Source: Molossus alvarezi
Lineage: Eukaryota; Chordata; Mammalia; Chiroptera; Molossidae
NCBI GenBank assembly: GCA_037176705.1
Contig: CM073886.1
Coordinates: 8,950,501-9,014,500 of the forward strand
Direction: 5' to 3'
Length of the DNA: 64,000 bases
A program made the translations under genes and the position numbers. Below, one piece after another: positions 49,401 through 58,911 of the stretch (within the stretch, counting starts at the first letter, position 1; each line of letters starts with the position of its first letter). Below the pieces are notes generated by a model. The model made no database searches, had not been told where the DNA came from, and saw nothing but the letters and a program-made list of their open reading frames with translations.

Positions 49401-52400
49401 AATTCTGAAGGGCGGGCCGAGCTGGCTGGGAAAGCTCAGGGCAGCGCCTCGGTGGGCCGTCTGCTTGGGAAAGCTCGGGGGAGCGCCTCGGTCGGCCGTC
49501 TGCTCGGGAAAGCTCGGGGGAGCACCTCGGTCGGCCGTCTGCTCGGGAAAGCTCGGGGGAGCACCTCGGTCGGCCGTCTGCTCGGGAAAGCTCGGGGGAG
49601 CACCTCGGTTGGCCGTCTGCTCGGGAAAGCTCAGGGCAGCGCCTCGGTGGGCCGTCTGCTCGGGAAAGCTCGGGGAAACGCCTCGGTCGGCCGTCTGCTC
49701 AGGAAAGCTCGGGGGAGCACCTCGGTCGGCCGTCTGCTCAGGAAAGCTCGGGGGAGCGCCTCGGTCGGCCGTCTGCTCGGGGAAAGCTCGGGGGAGCACC
49801 TCGGTCGGCCGTCTGCTCGGGGAAAGCTCGGGGGAGCACCTCGGTCGGCCGTCTGCTCGGGGAAAGCTCGGGGGAGCACCTCGGTCGGCCCTCTGCTCGG
49901 GAAAGCTCGGGGGAGCACCTCGGTCGGCCCTCTGCTCGGGGAAAGCTCGGGGGAGCACCTCGGTCGGCCCTCTGCTCGGGGAAAGCTCGGGGGAGCACCT
50001 CGGTCGGCCGTCTGCTCGGGGAAAGCTCGGGGGAGCACCTCGGTCGGCCCTCTGCTCGGGGAAAGCTCGGGGGAGCACCTCGGTCGGCCGTCTGCTCGGG
50101 GAAAGCTCGGGGGAGCACCTCGGTCGGCCCTCTGCTCGGGAAAGCTCGGGGGAGCACCTCGGTCGGCCCTCTGCTCGGGAAAGCTCGGGGGAGCACCTCG
50201 GTCGGCCGTCTGCTCGGGGAAAGCTCGGGGGAGCACCTCGGTCGGCCGTCTGCTCGGGAAAGCTCGGGGGAGCGCCTCGGTCGGCCCTCTGCTCGGGAAA
50301 GCTCGGGGGAGCGCCTCGGTCGGCCCTCTGCTCGGGAAAGCTCGGGGGAGCGCCTCGGTCGGCCCTCTGCTCGGGAAAGCTCGGGGGAGCGCCTCCGTCG
50401 GCCATCTGCTCGGGGAAAGCTCGGGGGAGCACCTCCGTTGGCCCTCTGCTCGGGGAAAGCTCGGGGGAGCACCTCGGTCGGCCCTCTGCTCGGGAAAGCT
50501 CGGGGCAGCGCCTTGGTCGGCCCTATGCTCGGGAAAGCTCGGGGTAGCACCTCGGTCGGCCGTCTGCTCGGGAAAGCTCGGGGGAGCACCTCGGTCGGCC
50601 GTCTGCTCGGGAAAGCTCGGGGGAGCACCTCGGTCGGCCCTCTGCTCGGGGAAAGCTCGGGGCAGCACCTCGGTGGGCCCTCTGCTCGGGAAAGCTCGGG
50701 GCAGCACCTCGGTGGGCCCTCTGCTCGGGAAAGCTCGGGGGAGCGCCTCGGTGGGCCGTCTGCTCGGGGAAAGCTCAGGGCAGCACCTCGGTCGGCCTTC
50801 TGCTCGGGAAAGCTCGGGGCAGCACCTCGGTCGGCCCTCTGCTCGGGAAAGCTCGGGGGAAGGCCTCGGTCGGCCGTCTGCTCGGGAAAGCTCGGGGGAG
50901 CGCCTCGGTCGGCCGTCTGCTCGGGAAAGCTCGGGGGAGCGCCTCGGTCGGCCGTCTGCTCGGGAAAGCTCGGGGGAGCGCCTCGGTCGGCCGTCTGCTC
51001 GGGAAAGCTCGGGGGAAGGCCTCGGTCGGCCGTCTGCTCGGGAAAGCTCGGGGGAGCGCCTCGGTCGGCCGTCTGCTCGGGAAAGCTCGGGGGAGCGCCT
51101 CGGTCGGCCGTCTGCTCGGGAAAGCTCGGGGGAAGGCCTCGGTCGGCCGTCTGCTCGGGAAAGCTCAGGGCAATACCTCAGTCAGCCATCTGCTCTGCAC
51201 GAACTTCTGCAGCACCTGCTCAGCTTCCTTCTTCCGCATTTTCTTGCCTTTAAGTTGATCAACCATGTTCAAAATATTTGTGGAAGAGGCAAAGCCAGTT
51301 TCTGAGTCAATAATCAGTTCCAGCTGGAAGAAACAGCAGGTATCACGTTCATCTATTAAACTGGCAAACGGGTTTTAAGCAGTAACACCAGTCCTGGTGG
51401 GAAGGCGAGAAAACGTCTCATATCACAGGCAGAACTGTACACGACATGACCCTTCAGGAAAAGCCTAATCACATGCATCCAGAGCCATCCACTGCCCTGG
51501 CCGGGTGGCTCAGTTGGTTGAGCATCGTCCTGTGCACTGAAGGGTGGCTGCTCGATTCCCGGTCAGGGCACATACCAGGGTTTTGGAATCGATCCCCGAT
51601 TGGGGTGCCCGATTGGGGTGCATGCTCCCTCATCAATGCTTCTCTTTCCTTTCCGTCCTCTAAGATCAATTTTTTTAAAAACCCATAAACATGTTCACTC
51701 CTTCTAACTCAACAGTTACTCTTGTAACATCATCCCAAATAAATGCTCCCAATGCTCCCAATCAAGGGGGTGGGGGGTCACCTCACCTCTCATATCTCTA
51801 CCTCCCTAAAGATGGAGAAGCTGAGAAATGAATAAATGAATAAATGAAGCGGCACCCCTACAACTCAAAGGTGAACAAGCCATTGAGGCTGGCCTGACTG
51901 GCATGCTGGAGCCGGGAAGGGCAAGGAAGCAAGCAAGCTTGGGAGCCACAGAAACCTGTGGATGCAGGCCAGGAGAGGCTGACAGGCAAGCGGCCCTAAA
52001 CAGGACAGCACGACCAGAAAAACACAGGTTTCCTGCACACACAAGGTGTGTTGGATGTTTCAGGGCCTGGTTCTCAAGCCTGACTGTTAATTCTCCCCAG
52101 AGGCTTAGAAAGGAATGATTCTAGGACTCTGTCCTCAGAGATCTGGATTCGACAGACCTGTTGTGAGGCCAAACGTCGGAATTATTTTTACCTGCCCAGG
52201 TACTGTGATGTGCATCCAGGCCTGAGAGCCATTTCTTACCCAGGTACTTCACCAGGTAAATGAAAACAGGACTAAGTACACAGCTCTGGAGCAAGGTAGA
52301 CAGAGCAGTGTCCCTCAAGTGTAAATGCGCCAATGGATCAGTGGGCACCTTGTTAAAACCCACTCAGATTCAAGGGTGTGGGTGAGGATGGGATGAGGCC

Positions 52401-53974
52401 TTCTAGCAAGCTCCCAGGTGATGATATCACCGCGGGTCCCAAACCACATGGCCAGTACCCTGCAGTAATGCTTGTTCAATTGCATCACATACCCATGAGG
52501 CCCGATACTCAGTCAGGGGTCAAACCTGGGCCAGCTCTTCCTTCCCAGGCAGCCTCAGCGACCTCCCCATCCATCACAGGGCAGCTGTAAATTCTGGGTG
52601 AGGCGCTCACTGACATCCCCCTGCAAAGGGCTCTCTTTGGCAGCAATGGTGGTGACCCTTGAAGACTGCAGTTTCCATTTCTAATGAAGACAGAAGTGGC
52701 CCATAAGAAGCTCGGCTGACGGGCATTACTATTACTTACAGCCTTTCTAAACAGATCCAGTTCATTCTCTGCAAAATCTGAGGCCATTTTGGAGATTGGA
52801 GTTGTTGCAAGATTCACCTAAAAAATAAGTCAGAATGATGGTCAGGCTGTGCCCTTCACTTGTTGGCTCTCCCTCCCTCTTCGGCCCCCTGGCCAGTCAC
52901 TGAGCATCTATGTCCAGGCACTGTGGACCACAGGGATGAATTTTTATGACCGTCTTATATGACAGACATAAGTCTTTAGCTCCACCAACATGTCTAATTC
53001 TTAGAGATTTGAGAGCTCCAAAAGTTGTACAATATTTTCCAAACTCAGATAAATTTGGAAAATTTTGCTAATGGAGCTTCAAATGCACAAAGCACTGCGA
53101 AAGGCAGTGAAGAAATCTGACAGGCGTGTTTAAACCAGCATATCTGACTCCACAACCCTTTTTCCCCCGGTAGGGTTTGGGAACCCTGCGCGGAGTCCCT
53201 CCCTGTCTGCGGGCCTGGCTGGTAGGAGCCCGATCTTCTTGATTGGTCTAAGGCAGTTCCCCAGCCAAAGACATGGGCCTGTCACCCTGCGCGGAGTCCC
53301 TCCCTGTCTGCGGGCCTGGCTGGTAGGAGCCCGATCTTCTTGATTGGTCTAAGGCAGTTCCCCAGCCAAAGACATGGGCCTGTCAGCTCCCCCACCTGTT
53401 TCACCTGGTCCCCTCGCTGAGGGAAGATCTGAAAACAGGAGGCCCCAGGTGGATGGCAGTCCCTTGTGCCCTCACCCCTCTTCTTTTCACAGCTTCTTTG
53501 TCTTGTTCCAAATGAAAAGCATGTTATTTCTTTAATGCTAATAGTCCACACACTTGGGTGACTTCTTGCGGAAAGCTGTCAACAACAAAAGTCAAAGGCT
53601 GCTGCGGTGCCTGGGGGCAGTGAGGCTAGCACAGGGCAGAGTGCGGCCTGGGGGCGCAGGGGTCCTGCAGAGACTGCAGACCACAGAAGCCTGGGGGCAC
53701 AGAGGGTGGGCTGCTCGGGGAGGCAGCAGGCCTCAGTGTCTGTCTCCCACCTTGAGGTGGGTCACCCTTGTTCTTCCCAATGACAGCACTAGGCAGCTGT
53801 CTCGGTCCCAGTTTCTCACAAACGCCTCTAGAGGGCTCTGCCTGGCACTTACCAGCGCATAAATGGGTCTCCCGTCATCTTCGGTGACTCCTTTCTTTAT
53901 CTCAATATATAAGGACTCCAAGACACTGTTAATATTGTTGATGAAGTCCTCCAACTTCTCTACTGGAGCATTGC
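43375..53974 (-). CDS. NSMCE1: NSMCE1 (NSE1), SMC5/6 complex RING-like subunit; 5' exons beyond the window
   Basis: Six exons on the minus strand: 53853-53974, 52740-52817, 51177-51323, 44830-44946, 43892-44012 and 43375-43454. All splice sites are GT-AG and phases fit; together they encode 220 residues plus a split codon, exactly human 47-266 by length. Missing are the first roughly 46 residues, which I could not find up to 64,000. The first about 130 residues shown are the winged-helix part that contacts NSMCE3/MAGE. The C-terminus is a C4HC3 RING-like zinc module: CNIC, CETC, HSPC, CPNC. By family knowledge NSE1 is a nuclear subunit of the SMC5/6 DNA-repair and chromosome-maintenance complex with E3 ubiquitin ligase activity aided by MAGE proteins. 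Intron 5 starts with a large minisatellite derived from the exon 5 junction. Exon numbers assume eight exons. Confidence 0.95.
43892..44012 (-). CDS. NSMCE1: NSMCE1 exon 7 (RING-like core)
   Basis: Acceptor TCTCTTTCAG, donor CCAG|GTTGGT, 40 codons plus one base: GQSCETCGIRMHSPCVAKYF ... CPNCNDYWPHDIP. It supplies six of the eight zinc ligands. Confidence 0.97.
44275..44580 (+). mobile_element. Old L1 3' fragment in NSMCE1 intron 6
   Basis: CCCAGAAATTCCACTTCCAG, GGAATTCAGCCAAAGGAAGC and CGGCTGTGAAGCCCTACG follow decayed L1M 3' sequence. Confidence 0.55.
44830..44946 (-). CDS. NSMCE1: NSMCE1 exon 6
   Basis: Acceptor TGTCCCCACAG, donor ATCCAG|GTACCG, 39 codons: KEGEFTLHTRAILEMEQHIR ... CNICHSLLIQ. 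The first zinc pair is CNIC. Confidence 0.97.
44947..49430 (-). other. NSMCE1 intron 5, distal part: repeats only
   Basis: It contains MIR-like sequence at about 48,060-48,180 and 49,190-49,340 (CTCTGCCATTGGCTGTAGCC) and a SINE at 48,598. 45,000-48,000 is unique or decayed sequence without a gene I can support. Confidence 0.45.
48598..48838 (+). mobile_element. Ves-type bat SINE
   Basis: Near-consensus copy: CCCTGGCCGGTTTGGCTCAG head, GTTCGGTTCCCGCTGAGGGC B-box region, CTATCTGAACAAAAAATGG, tail GTCCTCGGGTGAGAATA. Target duplication GAAACGTCTG on both sides; young. Confidence 0.95.
49431..51176. repeat. CpG-dense 39/40-nt minisatellite, 44 periods, derived from the NSMCE1 exon 5 splice junction
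   Basis: AAAGCTC recurs 45 times from 49431 to 51160; 31 periods are 39 nt and 13 are 40 nt (one extra G). On the NSMCE1 (minus) strand a unit reads GAGCAGACGGCCGACCGAG then GTGCTCCCCCGAGCTTTCCC. The exon 5 end and the intron start read GAGCAGATGGCTGACTGAG then GTATTGCCCTGAGCTTTCCC. So 16 of 19 exon bases and 16 of 20 intron bases match, and the three exon differences are T-to-C changes that create CpGs. A typical unit has six CpGs. The array ends directly at the real donor (51176/51177). Variants at the splice position: GT in 25 of 44 units, GC in 19. Confidence 0.95.
51177..51323 (-). CDS. NSMCE1: NSMCE1 exon 5, its donor fused to a minisatellite
   Basis: Acceptor TTTCTTCCAG; 49 codons LELIIDSETGFASSTNILNM ... 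VQSRWLTE; donor ACTGAG|GTATTG, weak (no purine at +4, no G at +5). Reading past the donor gives V-L-P then TGA (51165-51167), so unspliced or mis-spliced product ends at once. Against human VQNKWLIE the last codons differ (S, R, T), close to the amplified junction. Confidence 0.95.
51324..52739 (-). other. NSMCE1 intron 4: one SINE, otherwise unremarkable
   Basis: SINE at 51,493-51,683 and an (ATAAATGA)-like run at about 51,827. No gene seen. Confidence 0.5.
51493..51683 (+). mobile_element. Bat SINE, shorter subfamily
   Basis: Head CCCTGGCCGGGTGGCTCAGT, GATTGGGGTGCC doubled in the body, end CCTCTAAGATCAATTTTTTTAAAAA without the TCCTCRGGTGAGG tail. Confidence 0.85.
52740..52817 (-). CDS. NSMCE1: NSMCE1 exon 4
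   Basis: Acceptor CTTATTTTTTAG, donor AGGCT|GTAAGT, 26 codons VNLATTPISKMASDFAENEL ... FRKA; matches human VNLATTSISKMATDFAENEL. Confidence 0.96.
53183..53384. repeat. Exact 101-bp tandem duplication
   Basis: 53183-53283 and 53284-53384 are base-for-base the same by eye (ACCCTGCGCGGAGTCCCTCC ... AAGACATGGGCCTGTC). Located in NSMCE1 intron 3. It is either very recent or an assembly artefact. Confidence 0.93.
53853..53974 (-). CDS. NSMCE1: NSMCE1 exon 3 (first in the window)
   Basis: Acceptor TTTATTTCCAG, donor GCGCTG|GTAAGT. Two bases complete a codon from the missing exon, then 40 codons NAPVEKLEDFINNINSVLES ... DDGRPIYAL. Human has NATVDKLEDFINNINSVLES. Confidence 0.97.
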
Positions 53975-55294
53975 CTGGAAATAAACAGGCAAAGGGGGGG
54001 GGGGCTTCATCAAACATGTGTCACTTGTTTCAATCCATCAACCTGAACAGGACAGCAAAGCCAGAAACGGGCAAAGGCCTGGCCCTCTTTGGTGAGCGTG
54101 GCTTCCTTCTTCCTGGACTGTCCGGAGAGACAAAGGGGCTGTGAGGCAGAAAGGCGCAGGGAATGATATCGGAGCCTGCGGTGGTCTTCCTGTCTTCCCT
54201 CGCAGCCCAGCCTGCTTTCCCACAGCTACCTGCTGCCCAGTTACCTCCCCGGCAGCAATTCACACACGCTCATGTGCCTAGGAGCTGTGCTGAGCTCCCG
54301 CGGCATGCGGCGTCACAGCCCAGCTCCCCCACCTTGTCCCGGCTCCCCACAGGAAGCTTCTGTCCCCGAATGCCCTCACAAACGTCAGGTGTATCTCCTT
54401 TCCTTCCTCCCATTACTGACATCCAAACATTTATTGGACACTCAGCCCCAAGTGTGCTGGGCCATGTGAGTGCAACGTGAAGAACAGCTCGGGGTAAAAA
54501 CAGAAGCTCACACTGAGCACTTCCAACAGGAGAGGTCCTGTTCCGAGTGTTCTCCACACAGTAATTCATCAACCCTGCCAACAGCCCTCCAAGGCAGGCA
54601 CTACCATCCTCCTCCCAGAAGCAGAGAGGAGGCTGGCGCCCCCTGCATCACACCACCAGGGACGTGAGAGCAGCCATGCTGACTATGTGCTATCCCACCT
54701 ACATGTTGCCAACAGGAGGCGCACAGCCCAGACTACAAGGATGCTGTTACCACGAACAGGGTCCATCAGTCCATCAGAAGAGGGGGATCGACAGAGCTCA
54801 GGGAAAAGCCCCCCAACCAGTACTACGGGGTGAATGGATAGCTAAGAGCCTGGGAAAGAAGAAGGGCCAGGAAGACCAATAAGGCTTCAGCAGAAACAGG
54901 AGCCAGATGGCACAGGGCCCTGCGGCCCAGGAGAGTGTATGACCTTCCTCCTGTGGGCAATGGGGAGCCTTTCAGAGTTGAAAGCCGAGGAGGGTCAGGG
55001 TCACCTTTCATCTTGCTACCTTTTGTACTATGATACTTTTCTTTAAAAATATATTTGTATTGATATTTTTTAGAGAAAGGGAGAAAGAGATAGAGACATC
55101 GATCAGCTGCCTCCTGCACACTGCCCACTGGGGATTGAGCCCACAACCCGGAAATGTGCCCTGACCAGGAATTGAACCAGGACTTCTCAGTCTATGGGAC
55201 ACACTCAATCCACTGAGCCTTATCGGCCAGGCTATGATACTTTTTTAAACCAAGAGTATGTTATTACTGTTTTCACTTATTTAAATAATCAGTT
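53975..55294 (-). other. NSMCE1 intron 2, proximal part: MIR/L2 fragments and one SINE
   Basis: It contains MIR/L2-type sequence at about 54,420-54,660 (TTTATTGGACACTCAGCCCC; CAGTAATTCATCAACCCTGC). No NSMCE1 upstream exon is visible, so this intron runs beyond 64,000, over 10 kb. Confidence 0.5.
55044..55232 (-). mobile_element. Bat SINE (antisense)
   Basis: TTTTTTAGAGAAAGGGAGAAA through GAGCCTTATCGGCCAGGC; target duplication CTATGATACTTTT on both sides. Confidence 0.88.
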
Positions 55295-56693
55295 GAACTT
55301 CCAGTCAAGATGGCAGCTTAGGTAAACACAGTACTAGCCTCCTCCCACAACCACATCAAAATTACAACTAAATTACAGAATAACCATCATTCAGAACTGC
55401 CTGGAATCTGACTGAATTTGAAGTCCTACAACTGGGAAAATAAAGAAGCCACACTGAGGCTGGTAGGAGTGGTGGAGATGTGGAACAGGTTGGTTCTACA
55501 CCCATGTGTGGTAGATAAAAATTGGGAGGGATATCTCAGCTGTGGAGGTCCCCAATGAGGAGCAAGGGATCCCAGCCCCAAACCAGCCCTCCACCCCAGT
55601 CCAGGGTTCAAGTGGCAGGAAGAGAAGCCCCCAGAATTTCTGGCTATGAAAACCAGCAGAAATTGTGGCTGAGTGAGAGAGAGCTCACTCCCTCTGAGCT
55701 TCAGTGCTGGGGCAGCAGCTTAAAAGGCACCAGACACGTATGGGGAGGAAGTGAACTGTCCAGCATTAGGGCAAGAGCTGGGGGTGGCAGTTTTCTCTCA
55801 GACGGTAGTACTGGCAGAGGCCTTGTTCCTTTGATGAGCCCTACCCCACAAAGAGATGGCAGGTGGGTGCCATATCTGAGACTCAATCAACCTGGTTCAC
55901 ACTGTTTGCCCCACCCCAGTGATTCCCTGAGGCCCCACCCCACCCTACTTTCAGGCCCACCCAAGCTGTTTCCAGTGTCTTTTCCATATGTATGGCCTGT
56001 CTTGGCTCATGCTTCAGACTTTCCTAAAATCTTTCAGACAAGCAGCATCTGGCCTCTCACTAAGAGGCCCCAGGCCCAGCTCTGGCAGCAGGCAGCCTTG
56101 GTTCTCAGCTTGGCCTTGCCTGGGCACCTCCAAGCCCAGAAAAAGTAGCAACCACCTGCAAATCGCTTTGTAGTTCATGTCAGGTGGTTCTGGGCAGAAT
56201 ACAGGTGGTGGCTGACCTTGGCCTGCACCTCCGAGGAGGGCCTAGAGCCAGCACACCCAGTGGACACCTTCAGATCACATCAAATCACCACCACCCAACC
56301 ACCTCCACAAGCGACACTGTCAAGTGGAGGACTCTGTGAGCATCAGTGACCTGCTAAAGTAAGTCCAGCTCTGTAGGGCAGGTCACTGCACAGCTGATCT
56401 TCCACGGTGGTCAGAGGTCGGTGGTTGCAACAGCCAGTCCTTGCAGCTGATTGGACCAGGGGTAAATCCCTCCCCTTGATGTGCCAACAGCAACCAAGGC
56501 TAAATTACAAGAGGAGGATGTACACGGCCCACATGGGGGCAGGGGGTGCACCTCGAGTGTCCAGCTTGGGTGATTGGAGAGGCTGTGCCACTGGACCCTA
56601 CAGGACACCAACTACAATAGGCCACTCTACCAAGCCTGGGAAACATGACAACTCTACCTAATACATAGAAACAAACACAGGAAGGCAGCCAAG

Positions 56694-58215
56694 ATGAGGA
56701 GACAAAGAAATATGTCCCAACTGAAAGAACAGAACAAAACTCCAGGAAGAAAACTAAACAAAATGAACATAAGCAATCTAACAGATGCAGAGTTCAAAAC
56801 ACTGGTGATGCTCAAGGAACTTAGTGAGAAGCTCAACAGCATAAAAAAGGACCAGTCAGAAATGAAGAATAATTTACAGGGAATCAACAGTACAGTAGAT
56901 GAAGCCAAGAATCAAATCAGCGACTTGGAAAATAAGGAAGCAAAAAACACCCAATCAGAACAGCAAAAAGAAAAAAGAATCCAAAAATTGAGGATAGAGT
57001 AAGGAGCCTCTTGGACAACTTCAAGCATACCAACATTCTCATCATGGAGGTGCTAGAAGAAGAGACAGAGGAAGAAACTGAAAACTTATTTGAAAAAATA
57101 ATGACAGAAAACTTCCCTGAAGGAAAGACATACAAGTCCAGGAAGTACAGAGTCCCAAACAAGATGAACCCAAAGAGACCCACACCAAGACACATCATAA
57201 TTAAAATGCAAAAAGTTAAAGACAGAGAGAGAATTTTAAAAGCAGAAAAAGAAAAGCAGTTAGTTACCTACAAAAAAGCTCCCATAAAACTGTCAGCTGA
57301 TTTCTCAAATGAAACTTTGCAGGCCAGAAGGGAATGGCAAAAAATATAGTGGAATCTTGGTTCTCAAAAGTAATTTGTCCCGGAAGGCGGTTCAAGAAGC
57401 AATCTGTTTGAAAACTGAATCATTTTTTCCCATTAGAAATAATGTAAATTGAATTCATCCATTCCAGACCCCCAAATGATTCCGTTTTAACCTTTCTCAA
57501 TCGCCTGTGATCATTGTTTCGTGAGCACTTACACACCTTTAGCAACATCAGCACTCTTGATGGCCTCTTTGTATTTTAAAATTGGGCTAGTAATCAATTT
57601 TTCCATGCCATCCTCAGTAGCCAGACCAGACACGTAAACCCTCTGTAATACTTCGCAAGTATTTCTTTGTGAAGCTCTATCATTGTTCTCACAACTTCCC
57701 TTTTCACTTTGCTGCTATTACTAACCTTCTTAGGACCTATGGTAACTTACTGTATGTATTTAATAATAATAATAATAAGCAGCAACAAAAGCAAAAAAAA
57801 AAACATGAAAATATTCACAGCACAATTTCCTAAGATGTTAACCACTCGAGATTCAGCAGTAAACTGACTCATACTGGTGCATTCTCTCCATTGTTGCCTG
57901 AAAGACGTGTGACTGATCATATAGTTATCAGCATGAAAGTGTTTTGGGTTGAGAACCAAAGTCTTGCTCAACAAACAGGAGACATTTTTTCCACTTGGGT
58001 GAGAACCAAATTGTTCAAGATGGAAGACATTCAAGAACCAAGGTTTGACTGTATTCAAAGTGATGAAAAGCAGGCGCCTACAACCAAGATTACTCTACCC
58101 AGCAAGGCTGTCATTTAGAATCAAAGGACAGATAAAGAGCTTCCCAGACAAGAAAAAGCTAGAGTTCATCACCACCAAACCAGTGTTATATGAAATGTTA
58201 AAGAGTCTTCTTTAA
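56694..58215 (+). pseudogene. LINE ORF1 (RNA-binding chaperone) remnant
   Basis: Starts MRRQRNMSQLKEQNKT; a coiled coil with heptads (LKELSEKLNSIKK, DEAKNQISDLENKE) leads into the RRM-like region (NILIMEVLEEE; FPEGKTYKSRKYRVPNK) and the C-terminal domain (ETLQARREWQK). A frameshift in an A-run before 57,000 gives a stop at about 57,000, and the Tigger element interrupts the CTD at 57,346. The last part resumes at 58,054 and ends TAA at 58213-58215. Not functional. Confidence 0.8.
57347..58051. mobile_element. Tigger-family DNA transposon, internally deleted
   Basis: Ends TAGTGGAATCTTGGTTCTCA and TTCAAGAACCAAGGTTTGAC (TG) form terminal inverted repeats. A TA lies on both sides (57345-57346, 58052-58053), the mariner/Tigger target duplication. 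On the minus strand a short transposase N-terminus remnant is readable (SNSSKVKREVVRTMIELHKE), with stops. It holds an (AAT)n run at about 57,760. Confidence 0.85.
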
Positions 58216-58675
58216 GAAGAAAAAAAAAGATAAAAAATATGAATAATAAAATGCAAATAAATACATATCTATCAACAATTGAATATAAAAAAACAAAATA
58301 TACAAACAAGTAGAACAGAAACAGACTTACAGATACAGAAAACATTTTGAAAGTTGTAAGATGGGAGGGGAGTTAGGGGGATTAGTAAAGGGATTGAGAA
58401 GACAAATTGGCTATTACAGAATAGTCATGGGGATATAAAGAACAGACTATGTACTGTGTCAGAGGGTGTGAGATTTATCTGATGATCACTTAGTAAGCTG
58501 TGTAATGTCTAATTACTGGGGTATAGACCTGAAACTAATATAATAACATGTCAACTGTAATTGAAAATAAAAAATAAGATTTAAAAAATAATTGATTTCA
58601 AAAGATTTGTGCCTTAAAAAATCATTCTGAGGGATCAAAAAACAGCAGAAAAACACAAATATAATACCATTTATG

Positions 58676-58911
58676 GCCCTGGCCGGTTTGGCTCAGCGGT
58701 TAGAGCGTTGGCCTGCGGTCCCGAGAGACCCAGGTTCGGTTCCCACTAAGGGCACGTACCTTGGTTGCAGTTTGTCCCCGGCCCTGATTGGTCGTGCGGG
58801 TGGCAGCCACTCGATGTGTCCCTTCACGTCGATGTTTCTCTCTCTCTCTGTTCCTCTCTCTCCCTCCCGCTCCATCTGAACAAAAAATGGAAAAATGTCC
58901 TCGGGTGAGGA
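58676..58911 (+). mobile_element. Ves-type bat SINE, near consensus
   Basis: Head GCCCTGGCCGGTTTGGCTCA, tail GTCCTCGGGTGAGG then A15; ATACCATTTATG duplicated on both sides. Confidence 0.95.

Larger units (their letters stand above)
55295..58600 (+). mobile_element. ORF1-only LINE (HAL1-like), split by a Tigger insertion
   Basis: It starts AACTTCCAGTCAAGATGGCA (an L1-type 5' end), then about 1.4 kb of 5' UTR, ORF1, a 3' UTR of about 385 nt ending GAAACTAATATAATAACATG and TCAACTGTAATTGAAAATAA plus an A-rich tail. No reverse-transcriptase ORF2 lies between ORF1 and the 3' end. That matches half-L1 (HAL1) elements, L1 relatives that keep only ORF1. Without the 705-nt insertion it is about 2.6 kb, the expected size. 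Confidence 0.75.

Noticed and set aside
49431..51176. CRISPR-like array (regular repeats)
   Set aside because: No unique spacers; units are head to tail, in a mammalian intron.
49398..51305. A 635-codon plus-strand open frame and several 270-380-codon frames on both strands
   Set aside because: They are products of the minisatellite: the unit is mostly 39 nt (13 codons) and free of stops, so several frames stay open. They encode only a repeated 13-mer (GKARGSTSVGRLL or FPEQTADRGAPPS) and overlap a coding exon of NSMCE1.
58676..58760. tRNA gene (A-box/B-box match)
   Set aside because: This is the tRNA-derived SINE head; no cloverleaf is kept, and the same sequence recurs at every SINE.
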